Below are positions 1-5,380 of a DNA stretch of 6,404 nucleotides, in pieces. Position 1 is the stretch's first letter. Every line of letters starts with the position of its first letter. Origin of the DNA: an uncultured Eubacteriales bacterium. Its GTDB lineage: Bacteria > Bacillota > Clostridia > Peptostreptococcales > Anaerovoracaceae. Below the pieces are notes generated by a model. It did no database searches and had not been told where the DNA came from. It was given only the letters and a program-made list of their open reading frames with translations. The position numbers and the translations under genes are program-made. The stretch is from contig CAUEYG010000098.1 of the NCBI GenBank assembly GCA_959021945.1, forward strand, positions 1-6,404, written 5' to 3'.

Positions 1-149
1 AGATCTGCGATAACTTAAAGGAGGGAGGCTTAATCATCAAAGGGAAGAGCTTGAATATTCAGATCTTAAATTTAGCAGAAGGAAAAGCAGTAATCACAGG
101 CCAGATTAATTCCCTGGCTTACACACAGAAAAAAAGAAAAAGCGGATAA
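1..149 (+). CDS. yabP: Sporulation protein YabP, C-terminal part (5' end outside window)
   Basis: The reading frame beginning at base 3 is open from the window edge to a TAA at 147-149. It gives 48 residues containing GGLIIKGKSLNIQIL, then a VITGQINSLAY segment and a basic tail. This pattern (hydrophobic strand, IKG, a short L-rich strand, then a G-x-I-x-S-L-x-Y strand) fits the C-terminal half of the small YabP/YqfC sporulation family. Members are usually about 90-100 aa, so roughly half is visible. In Bacillus subtilis yabP lies directly upstream of yabQ and is expressed in the mother cell under sigma-E; its molecular role is poorly defined. The adjacent yabQ, starting 24 nt downstream, strongly supports the call. 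The promoter is outside the window, so regulation cannot be read here. Confidence 0.8.
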   Translation, partial: ICDNLKEGGLIIKGKSLNIQILNLAEGKAVITGQINSLAYTQKKRKSG

Positions 150-173
150 GGGGCTTCTCAGGAAAATCCTGAA

Positions 174-545
174 ATGAGCATCGTAATAACAGAGCTGATA
201 AAAGAGCAGACCATCCAATGTTTTGTTATGGGTGGGGCGGGAATCGCTTTTATGCTTTTTTACCAGATATGTTCTTTCCTTTCCAGGCAGGCGCCGGCTA
301 ACAAGTGGATAAGAGCCGCACTGGAACTGTTGTTTTGGTTTCTGGCAGCTATTATGCTCTGGCAATTTTTATATTACTGTGCCTATGGAAGCCTGAGCAT
401 CCATACAATTGCGGCGTTTGGAGCAGGGGTTTTGTTGTGGAAGAGATTTTTTTATGGTATAATAATCCCCGGTAAAGGCAAAGGCATAAGGATAAGAGGG
501 TTTAAAAAGACAAATGGCAAAGAAAAGAAGAAGCAGTCAGTTTAA
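174..545 (+). CDS. yabQ: Spore cortex biosynthesis protein YabQ
   Basis: This 123-aa protein has a hydrophobic pattern compatible with three membrane segments at about residues 13-35, 47-68 and 74-98, followed by a strongly basic tail (GKGKGIRIRGFKKTNGKEKKK). Size, topology and position between yabP and divIC match YabQ, an integral membrane protein of the mother-cell membranes that is needed for spore cortex formation in Bacillus subtilis. The YabQ family has low sequence conservation, so synteny carries much of the weight. The ATG follows yabP by 24 nt; an AGGA about 10 nt upstream is a modest ribosome binding site. The 3' end overlaps divIC by 32 nt in another frame, and the last part of the gene contains a likely promoter for divIC (435-463). 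The basic tail is encoded in the stretch just upstream of and overlapping the divIC start. Confidence 0.85.
   Translation: MSIVITELIKEQTIQCFVMGGAGIAFMLFYQICSFLSRQAPANKWIRAALELLFWFLAAIMLWQFLYYCAYGSLSIHTIAAFGAGVLLWKRFFYGIIIPGKGKGIRIRGFKKTNGKEKKKQSV
435..463 (+). promoter_or_regulatory. Predicted sigma-A promoter with extended -10, inside yabQ, driving divIC
   Basis: A perfect TATAAT lies at 458-463, preceded by TGG, so it has the TGn extended -10 form (TGGTATAAT). A TTGTGG at 435-440, with a 17-nt spacer, is a partial -35 (TTG matches TTGACA). Transcription would start around 470, giving a leader of about 45 nt before the divIC ATG at 514. The extended -10 makes up for the weak -35. It is inferred that this supplies vegetative transcription of divIC and the downstream genes independently of sporulation-specific yabPQ transcription. 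Confidence 0.6.
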
Positions 546-990
546 AGACAGCAGCCAGGTGATCGATATTGAGGAAGCCCGCAGAAAGCGGCAGCAGAAA
601 CGGAGCAGGCAGCACAAATTGGCAAAAGCCGGTTCAGCTGTCTCCCAAAAGCCGGAGCGGGCCAGTATTAAGCAAAACAAAAGGAGACGAATGCTCATTT
701 ATGCCGCTATAATAGTATCTATTATAGCGGTAGTTGGCGTTTCCGTATTTAATATTATATCCTTAAAGCAGGAACAAAAGGAAATTAAAAAGCAACAGGA
801 GTTACTGCAAGAGGAAAAGGCGGAAAAAGAAAAAGAATTAGAAAATATCAATGATCCGGAATACATTGAGGAGCAGGCAAGGGCGCAGCTGCGCCTGGTT
901 TTGCCGGGAGAAAAGATCTATGTGTTCCCTTCCCTCGATGAGTCGGGTAAGGAATCCGGGACAAAAAATGGGAAAACAGGTGAAAATTAA
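514..990 (+). CDS. divIC: DivIC/FtsB-family septum formation initiator
   Basis: This 158-aa bitopic membrane protein has a long, very basic cytoplasmic N-terminus (residues 1-60, ending KRRR), one transmembrane helix at about 61-83 (MLIYAAIIVSIIAVVGVSVF) and an extracellular Lys/Glu/Gln-rich coiled coil at about 84-112. It then has the family signature NDPEYIEEQARAQLRLVLPGEKIYVFP at about 113-139. This is the architecture of DivIC, which pairs with the bitopic protein FtsL and with DivIB in the divisome to promote septal peptidoglycan synthesis. The start at 514 gives MAKKRR; AAGAGGG at 494-500 is a Shine-Dalgarno candidate with a rather long 13-nt spacer. The gene overlaps yabQ by 32 nt and rnmV by 23 nt. 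A perfect inverted repeat lies in the transmembrane-coding part (704-730). The C-terminal tail after residue 140 is polar and looks disordered. Confidence 0.9.
   Translation: MAKKRRSSQFKDSSQVIDIEEARRKRQQKRSRQHKLAKAGSAVSQKPERASIKQNKRRRMLIYAAIIVSIIAVVGVSVFNIISLKQEQKEIKKQQELLQEEKAEKEKELENINDPEYIEEQARAQLRLVLPGEKIYVFPSLDESGKESGTKNGKTGEN
704..730. repeat. Perfect inverted repeat, 12-bp arms with 3-nt loop, inside divIC
   Basis: CCGCTATAATAG (704-715) and CTATTATAGCGG (719-730) are exact reverse complements separated by TAT. They encode about residues 64-73 of the DivIC transmembrane helix. The arms contain TATAAT on both strands, but no acceptable -35 lies 16-18 nt upstream on the plus strand. The repeat has no U-tract after it, so it is not an intrinsic terminator. 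It could form a hairpin in mRNA or be a symmetric protein-binding site, or it could be chance arising from AT-rich Ile/Val/Ala codons. The symmetry is directly seen; a function is not. Confidence 0.85.
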
Positions 991-1513
991 AGAAGTAATT
1001 ATTGTAGAGGGCAGAGATGATACGGCGGCGGTTAAAAGGGCTGTTGACGCCCAGACCATTGAGACCCACGGCTTTGGCATAGCAAGAGAAACCTGGGAAT
1101 TGATCAGCAAGGCATATGAGGAAAAAGGGATCATTATCTTTACAGATCCTGATTTTGCCGGAGAAGAGATCAGAAGAAGGCTTACAGAAAAGTTTCCTCT
1201 GGCAGGACAGGCATACTTATCCCAAAAAGAAGCTGTCAAAGACCATGATATTGGAATCGAAAACGCTTCTGCCTCTAGCATCCTCCGCGCCCTGGAAAAA
1301 GCCCATTATACATTGGAAGAAAAGAGGGAAGAATTTACCTGGGAGGATTTGCTGCGCTTTGGCCTTGTAGGTTCTTCCGACGCATCGGAGCGCAGAGATC
1401 AGCTGGGCAGACTGCTAGGAATCGGTTACGGCAACAGCAAGCGCTTTCTCAGCAAGCTGAACCAGTACGGAATAAGCCGTGAAGAATTTTTAAAGTACCT
1501 CAGGGAGATATAA
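968..1513 (+). CDS. rnmV: Ribonuclease M5 (5S rRNA maturation)
   Basis: This 181-aa protein matches RNase M5, which makes the final double-strand cuts that turn 5S rRNA precursor into mature 5S rRNA on the ribosomal-protein-bound substrate. It has a Toprim domain with the catalytic Glu in IIVEGRDD (E14) and the DxD acid pair in FTDPDFAGEEIRR (D60, D62), followed by the family segment GIENASASSILRALEKA at about 97-112. The C-terminal part, about 120-181 (TWEDLLRFGL...RRDQLGRLLGIGYGNSKRFLSKLN), is the partner domain seen in RNase M5. Length agrees with the roughly 186-aa Bacillus protein. The ATG at 968 was chosen because it puts the conserved KIKEVIIVEGRDD at the N-terminus; AAGGA at 949-953 lies 14 nt upstream. 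An in-frame ATG at 851 would add 39 residues with no family resemblance, and a GTG at 980 is an alternative. The gene overlaps divIC by 23 nt. Confidence 0.93.
   Translation: MGKQVKIKEVIIVEGRDDTAAVKRAVDAQTIETHGFGIARETWELISKAYEEKGIIIFTDPDFAGEEIRRRLTEKFPLAGQAYLSQKEAVKDHDIGIENASASSILRALEKAHYTLEEKREEFTWEDLLRFGLVGSSDASERRDQLGRLLGIGYGNSKRFLSKLNQYGISREEFLKYLREI
1502..1507 (+). promoter_or_regulatory. Ribosome binding site of rsmA
   Basis: AGGGAG lies 6 nt before the rsmA ATG, embedded in the last codons of rnmV. The rnmV TAA (1511-1513) abuts the rsmA ATG with no intervening base, which favours translational coupling of the two rRNA-maturation genes. Confidence 0.75.
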
Positions 1514-2386
1514 ATGAAGCTTTATGCACCATCCACAATAAAAGAAATTGAAAAAAGCCACGGCTTCCGGTTTTCAAAAAACCTGGGACAAAATTTTCTT
1601 ACAGATAAAGGGATTATCGATCAAATCATAGAGGGTTCGCTGATTCAGGAGAATGATCTGGTCATTGAAATTGGACCCGGAATCGGTGTGCTGACAGCAG
1701 AGGCAGCCCAGCAGGCGGAAAAAGTCGTAGCAGTGGAAATCGATCAGAGCCTGATACCAGTGCTCAAGGACACGTTAAAAGAGTTTGACAATATTACGGT
1801 AATCAATCAGGATATTTTAAAGACCGATCTTACAGAATTGGTAAAACAGCACCGGGCAGGAGGCGGAGTTAAAATTATCGGAAACCTTCCTTACTACATT
1901 ACGACGTCTATTATTATGAAGATCCTGGAAGATGGCGTAAAAGCGGACAGTATTACAGTAATGATGCAAAAGGAAGTGGCGGACCGCATCAAAGCAGCTC
2001 CGGGCAGCAAAACTTACGGGGCTATTTCTGTGGCAGTGCAGTATTATTGCACAGTACATCAAATTTTATCTGTACCAAAGGAAGTCTTTGTGCCGCGGCC
2101 AAAGGTGGATTCGTCTGTTCTCAGACTGGATATACGCAGGGAGCATCCTGTAGAACTGCAGGATGAGCGTTTGTTTTTTTTATGTATCAGAGCAGGATTC
2201 GGCCAGAGGCGCAAAACACTGCTCAACTCTCTGACAGGGGCCGCAGGCTTATCCAGAGATGCGGTGAGAGACATTTTAGAACGAGCGGACATTGACCCAA
2301 TCAGACGGTCGGAGACCTTGGATTTGCAGGAATTTGCCGCTATCGCCAACAGTATGGCAGACTATATCAAAAATCATCAGGAGTAG
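1514..2386 (+). CDS. rsmA: 16S rRNA (adenine1518/1519-N6)-dimethyltransferase RsmA/KsgA
   Basis: This 290-aa protein uses S-adenosylmethionine to dimethylate two adjacent adenines in the loop near the 3' end of 16S rRNA, a late step and checkpoint in small-subunit assembly. Loss of this enzyme classically gives kasugamycin resistance. Visible signatures in order are KNLGQNFL (about 22-29), the SAM-binding motif EIGPGIGVLT (52-61), the acidic ribose-binding residue in VEID (E75), QDIL (99-102), the catalytic NLPYYIT (124-130) and FVPRPKVDSSVLRL (192-205). The C-terminal helical domain starts near 210 with GFGQRRKTLLNSL. All key residues are intact and the length is normal for the family. The start is fixed by the AGGGAG ribosome binding site and by the preceding rnmV stop. 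The rnmV-rsmA pairing is widely conserved in Firmicutes. Confidence 0.97.
   Translation: MKLYAPSTIKEIEKSHGFRFSKNLGQNFLTDKGIIDQIIEGSLIQENDLVIEIGPGIGVLTAEAAQQAEKVVAVEIDQSLIPVLKDTLKEFDNITVINQDILKTDLTELVKQHRAGGGVKIIGNLPYYITTSIIMKILEDGVKADSITVMMQKEVADRIKAAPGSKTYGAISVAVQYYCTVHQILSVPKEVFVPRPKVDSSVLRLDIRREHPVELQDERLFFLCIRAGFGQRRKTLLNSLTGAAGLSRDAVRDILERADIDPIRRSETLDLQEFAAIANSMADYIKNHQE
2379..2383 (+). promoter_or_regulatory. Ribosome binding site of the LTA-synthase-like gene
   Basis: AGGAG lies 9 nt before the ATG at 2393 and overlaps the last codons of rsmA, whose TAG is at 2384-2386. A second purine run, AGAGGA (2385-2390), is too close to the start to be the better site. The arrangement implies that the downstream gene is read from the same transcript as rsmA. 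Confidence 0.7.
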
Positions 2387-2392
2387 AGGATT

Positions 2393-4372
2393 ATGGAAAA
2401 GCTGAAATATATTTATAGAAGATATTTAAAATCCAGCCTTGTATTGTCCGCAGTATTTGCCCTGGCCATGAATCTTTTTATTGAAACTATGGCAAGGCAT
2501 TCGCTGCTGGAAAGTTTTCGTTTTTTTGTTCAGAGCCCCAGTGTCTTTTTGTTTAACACCTTTCTTATATTTGCTACTTATTCCATTGTGCTGCTTTTCA
2601 GAAGGCGGATTTTTTGGTATGTTGTGATTTCCGTTCCTTGGCTGGGCCTTGGCATTACCAACGGCGTTATCCTGATCAATCGTATGACGCCTTTTACAGT
2701 GAAAGATCTGGCAAATGTAGGAGATGGTCTTTCTATTGTTACAAATTACTTATCTACCGGCACTTTGATTCTGGCCATTGTAGGGGCTTTGGCTTTGATC
2801 GCTGCTCTGGTTCTACTGTTTCTGTTTGCCCCTAAGATGAAAAGCAAGGTGAATTACAAGAAAAGCGTAACTGCTATCCTCATCATTGCTGTCCTATTCT
2901 TTGGCGTATGGCAGGCAGCAATTAAGACAAAGACAGTAGACACTTTTTTTGGAAACTTAGCTTACGCATATCGGGATTACGGCGTACCTTACTGTTTTAT
3001 CAGTACATGGCTGGATACAGGCATCAGCAAGCCGGCAGATTACTCAGACTCTTCCATAAAGAAAATCTTTAAGAATGGAGAGTTGGGGGAAAGCGGTACT
3101 TATGAACCTGTAAAAACAGATGAAGATCAAAAATATCCCAATATTATTTTTCTCCAACTGGAATCCTTTATAGATCCTACCTTGGTAGAGGGATTTTCCT
3201 ATTCCAAAGACCCGGTGCCAAACTTTAGGAGGCTGATGAAGGAGTATTCTTCCGGATATCTGACCGTGCCTTCTGTAGGGGCAGGCACAGCCAATACAGA
3301 GTTTGAGTCCATGACCGGAATCAGCGTCAAGTTCTTTGGGCCGGGAGAATATCCGTATAAATCGGTTCTGCTGGAAAAGACCTGTGAGAGCATTCCTTTT
3401 GATTTAAAAAATATGGGGTATTCCACTCATGCCATCCACAATCACAGAGGGGCCTTTTACGGAAGGAATAAAGTATTTCCAAATTTAGGATTTGATACGT
3501 TTACATCCCTGGAATACATGAATAATGTGGTGAAGACTGCTAAAAACTGGGCAAAAGACGGACTTTTGTCAGATCAGATGATTGACGCTATGAAGTCAAC
3601 CAAAGAACGGGACTATATTTATACGATTTCTGTTCAGGGACACGGCAAGTACCCGACAGAGCAGGTTTTGGAGAACCCGGAGATAAGGGTGACAGAGGCC
3701 CCTGATGAAGAACAGAAATGGCAGTATGAATATTATGTGAATCAGGTATATGAAATGGATTTGTTTATTAAAGACCTGACAGACCGGCTGTCTCAGTTTG
3801 ATGAAGATGTTGTCCTGGTCATGTACGGCGATCATCTGCCGGCTTTGGATATGACGGAAGACAGCATGAAAAATGGAGATTTGTTTTCAACCCAGTATAT
3901 TATCTGGAATAACTTTGGCATGAAAAAACAAGATCGAGATCTTTCTTCTTACCAGCTGGGAGCAGAGGTTCTGGACCGACTTGGCATCCATAACGGTCTG
4001 CTCACCTCTTACCACCAGAATTACCAGGACAGCGCAACTTACATGCAGGATTTGGAAGCTCTGGCATACGATATGCTCTATGGAGAGGAATATATTTACG
4101 GCGGTAAAAACCCATTTAAAAAGACGGACATGAAAATGGGGATCAAGCCTATTAAGATCGAAGAGATTGTAAAAATTGGGGATGATTATTATATCAAAGG
4201 CCAGAACTTTACAGAGTACAGTAAGATTTCCCTTGACGGAGAAGTGCTGGATACCATCTATTTGGGGCCGACCATATTGGGCTTAAAGGAAAAGGTCAAT
4301 CCAGAAGATGTTGATCGGATGAAGATCAGCCAGGTTGAAAAGAATAAAGAAATCCTCAGCACAACAGAATAA
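2393..4372 (+). CDS. LTA synthase family membrane sulfatase / phosphoglycerol transferase
   Basis: This 659-aa protein has the LtaS architecture: about five N-terminal membrane helices (near residues 15-33, 48-69, 73-95, 120-146, 157-176) and then an extracellular alkaline-phosphatase/sulfatase-fold domain at about 247-560. Metal and catalytic positions are visible: IIFLQLESF (E257), SVGAGTANTEFESMTG with the expected catalytic threonine T299, SVQGHGKYP (H417) and VVLVMYGDHLP (D480, H481). They match the Staphylococcus aureus LtaS pattern of Glu, Thr and Asp-His. Family enzymes move glycerol phosphate from phosphatidylglycerol onto a growing lipoteichoic acid or onto another envelope glycan, on the outer face of the membrane. 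The exact acceptor cannot be told here. A C-terminal extension at about 584-659 (KPIKIEEIVKIGDDYYIKGQNFTEYSKISLDG) looks like a small IPT/TIG-type beta domain absent from classical LtaS. The gene follows rsmA by 6 nt and ends before a terminator. Confidence 0.9.
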   Translation: MEKLKYIYRRYLKSSLVLSAVFALAMNLFIETMARHSLLESFRFFVQSPSVFLFNTFLIFATYSIVLLFRRRIFWYVVISVPWLGLGITNGVILINRMTPFTVKDLANVGDGLSIVTNYLSTGTLILAIVGALALIAALVLLFLFAPKMKSKVNYKKSVTAILIIAVLFFGVWQAAIKTKTVDTFFGNLAYAYRDYGVPYCFISTWLDTGISKPADYSDSSIKKIFKNGELGESGTYEPVKTDEDQKYPNIIFLQLESFIDPTLVEGFSYSKDPVPNFRRLMKEYSSGYLTVPSVGAGTANTEFESMTGISVKFFGPGEYPYKSVLLEKTCESIPFDLKNMGYSTHAIHNHRGAFYGRNKVFPNLGFDTFTSLEYMNNVVKTAKNWAKDGLLSDQMIDAMKSTKERDYIYTISVQGHGKYPTEQVLENPEIRVTEAPDEEQKWQYEYYVNQVYEMDLFIKDLTDRLSQFDEDVVLVMYGDHLPALDMTEDSMKNGDLFSTQYIIWNNFGMKKQDRDLSSYQLGAEVLDRLGIHNGLLTSYHQNYQDSATYMQDLEALAYDMLYGEEYIYGGKNPFKKTDMKMGIKPIKIEEIVKIGDDYYIKGQNFTEYSKISLDGEVLDTIYLGPTILGLKEKVNPEDVDRMKISQVEKNKEILSTTE

Positions 4373-4408
4373 TATCACAACGCCCATGTTTTATGGAGGA
4401 AACAAAAC

Positions 4409-4448
4409 AAAGCTGCCTGAAGTGACAGAAAACAACAGGCAGCTTTTT
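4409..4448. terminator. Bidirectional intrinsic terminator between convergent genes
   Basis: AAAGCTGCCTG (4409-4419) pairs perfectly with CAGGCAGCTTT (4436-4446) around a 16-nt A-rich loop. On the plus strand the stem runs into TTTTT (4444-4448), ending the transcript of the LTA-synthase-like gene. Read on the minus strand, the stem is followed by TTTGTTTTGTT, a U-rich tail that could end the muramidase transcript. The hairpin sits in the 87-nt gap between the two convergent stop codons, as expected for a shared terminator. The large loop lowers stability somewhat. Confidence 0.85.
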
Positions 4449-4459
4449 CATGAGGAGAT

Positions 4460-5287
4460 TCAGCGTTTTATAATTAACTTTTCCCCTGGGAAAATAAGAT
4501 AGGGCTCTGTAATATGATTTAATTCCATGAGCCGTCTTACCGTAGTATGGTGGCGTCTGGCAATCCTGTAAAGGGTATCGCCCCATTTTACACGGTAAAC
4601 AATGGGCCTTTTCCTTTTCTTTTCATGATCTTTCAGATAAATACCATCCTTAAATCGGTCTAAATCTACCAGCCCTCTGATTCCCCGGATGCGGCCTTTA
4701 TCGCTGTATTGGAAACCCTGCCAGTCTTTCCAGTGTCCGATTGTATAAGGGGCTTCTCTTCCGTAATCCGCCACCCATAAAGGATAGCGGGCCAGAGAAT
4801 CCTCCCAAAGGGTCTGTGTATCATAGGCGTTGGAATAAACAATCGGCTTATAACCGGTGAGCCGGTGCAGTTCCCGCATATAGGCCCTGGCAATGGCGTT
4901 GGCTTCTCTTTTGGTCAAACCGGCCACCTGTTCAAAATCCATGGCAGGGCGGCATTCCATCCTCTTTTCGTTAATCAATGTGGCGAAAAAGTGGGCCTGC
5001 TGGCGGCCTTCTTCTACCGTTCTGGCCGTAACATAATGATAAAAACCAATGTCCAGACCATGTCTTCTCGCCTGGCGATAATTTCTTTCAAAATAAGGGT
5101 CCACAAATCGGGAGCCCTCTCCCGCCTTTATATAAACGATCTTTACCCCTGCATTTTTTACTTGCCTGTAATTAATCCCGTTTTGCCATTGGCTCACATC
5201 AATTCCCCGGTGTTCAGCAGCAAAAACCGTTTGAGTTAGAGACAAGCACAAGAGCAGGACCAAAAATATACTCAAACATCGTTTCAT
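4460..5287 (-). CDS. Secreted GH25 lysozyme (muramidase) with C-terminal LysM domain
   Basis: This 275-aa protein has a signal peptide (residues 1-23 or 24: MKR, then a Leu-rich core, cleavage near VFA-AE). A glycoside hydrolase family 25 domain follows at about 27-215, opening with RGIDVSQWQ (D30) and containing the acid pair in PAMDFE (D117, E119), with GFYHY, YSNAY and WVADYG as further family landmarks. A basic linker (EKKRKR) leads to one LysM domain at about 230-273 (YRVKWGDTLYRIARRHHTTVRRLMELNHI...IFPGEKLII). GH25 enzymes cut the beta-1,4 bond between N-acetylmuramic acid and N-acetylglucosamine; LysM anchors the enzyme to peptidoglycan. Remodelling of its own wall is likely, since no phage holin or integrase is nearby. 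The ATG at 5287 was preferred over an in-frame TTG at 5293 because AGGAGG lies 8 nt from the ATG but only 2 nt from the TTG. It is a single-gene unit, divergent from the GNAT pair. No convincing promoter was seen. Confidence 0.93.
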   Translation of the reverse strand: MKRCLSIFLVLLLCLSLTQTVFAAEHRGIDVSQWQNGINYRQVKNAGVKIVYIKAGEGSRFVDPYFERNYRQARRHGLDIGFYHYVTARTVEEGRQQAHFFATLINEKRMECRPAMDFEQVAGLTKREANAIARAYMRELHRLTGYKPIVYSNAYDTQTLWEDSLARYPLWVADYGREAPYTIGHWKDWQGFQYSDKGRIRGIRGLVDLDRFKDGIYLKDHEKKRKRPIVYRVKWGDTLYRIARRHHTTVRRLMELNHITEPYLIFPGEKLIIKR

Positions 5288-5295
5288 AATCAATT

Positions 5296-5301
5296 CCTCC
5301 T
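5296..5301 (-). promoter_or_regulatory. Ribosome binding site that fixes the muramidase start
   Basis: A perfect AGGAGG on the minus strand (CCTCCT on plus) stands 8 nt before ATG 5287-5285. The upstream in-frame TTG at 5293-5291 would be only 2 nt from it, which is too close for initiation. Confidence 0.85.
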
Positions 5302-5322
5302 GCTGTTATGGTATGCAAACCT

Positions 5323-5351
5323 TTGATAAATGGGCACTTTAATGGTATAGT
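5323..5351 (+). promoter_or_regulatory. Near-consensus sigma-A promoter for the GNAT gene pair
   Basis: TTGATA (5323-5328) and TATAGT (5346-5351) are separated by exactly 17 nt, and each differs from the sigma-70/sigma-A consensus at one base. The predicted start is near 5358, giving a leader of about 23 nt that contains the Shine-Dalgarno site at 5370-5375. This is the strongest promoter seen in the window and suggests housekeeping expression of the acetyltransferase genes. Confidence 0.75.
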
Positions 5352-5369
5352 AATAGATAACAGTGCACC

Positions 5370-5375
5370 GGGAGG
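5370..5375 (+). promoter_or_regulatory. Ribosome binding site of the first GNAT gene
   Basis: GGGAGG lies 5 nt before ATG 5381 and 8 nt before ATG 5384. It falls inside the coding stretch that a GTG start at 5363 would require, so the GTG start is unlikely. The two adjacent ATGs cannot be separated by sequence alone. Confidence 0.75.
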
Positions 5376-5380
5376 TAATT

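Larger units (their letters stand above)
5288..5380. other. Divergent intergenic region between muramidase and GNAT pair
   Basis: These 93 bases hold the ribosome binding sites of both divergent genes and the rightward promoter at 5323-5351. CTGTTAT (5303-5309) and ATAACAG (5357-5363) form a widely spaced 7-bp inverted repeat, and ATGGTAT occurs twice in direct orientation (5308-5314 and 5342-5348), the second copy overlapping the rightward -10. No good leftward -35/-10 pair was found; the best candidate, TTACTA and TTTATC with 17-nt spacing, is weak. Whether the repeats are operator-like or chance is open. Confidence 0.5.

Noticed and set aside
708..713. TATAAT inside divIC as a promoter for rnmV
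   Set aside because: The hexamer at the -35 position is AGACGA, there is no TGn extension, and the TATAAT is explained by the inverted repeat.
851..967. Upstream extension of rnmV to an in-frame ATG at 851
   Set aside because: The added 39 residues are the out-of-frame reading of the conserved DivIC C-terminus and resemble nothing in RNase M5, whose N-terminus normally starts right before the KIKE-VEG motif.
838..1281. Long minus-strand open frame opposite divIC and rnmV
   Set aside because: It is antisense to two well-supported genes, has no ribosome binding site context or recognisable domain, and is best explained as a shadow frame. The same holds for the other minus-strand frames opposite rsmA, the LTA-synthase-like gene and the GNAT genes.
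1785..1813. TTGACA in rsmA as a promoter -35
   Set aside because: No acceptable -10 lies 16-18 nt downstream; the hexamer at the right spacing is CAGGAT.
2174..2181. Run of eight T in rsmA as a slippage or frameshift site
   Set aside because: The frame reads through to the conserved GFGQRRKTLLNSL and a normal stop, so the gene is intact and nothing suggests programmed slippage.
4393..4425. Tiny ATG frame over the terminator region (11 codons)
   Set aside because: It overlaps the hairpin stem and is too short to support as a gene.
5288..5293. TTG start for the muramidase at 5293
   Set aside because: It is only 2 nt from the AGGAGG; the ATG at 5287 has ideal spacing.
5363..5380. GTG start for the first GNAT gene at 5363
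   Set aside because: The strong GGGAGG ribosome binding site lies downstream of it and correctly serves the ATGs at 5381/5384; the predicted transcription start near 5358 would also leave almost no leader.
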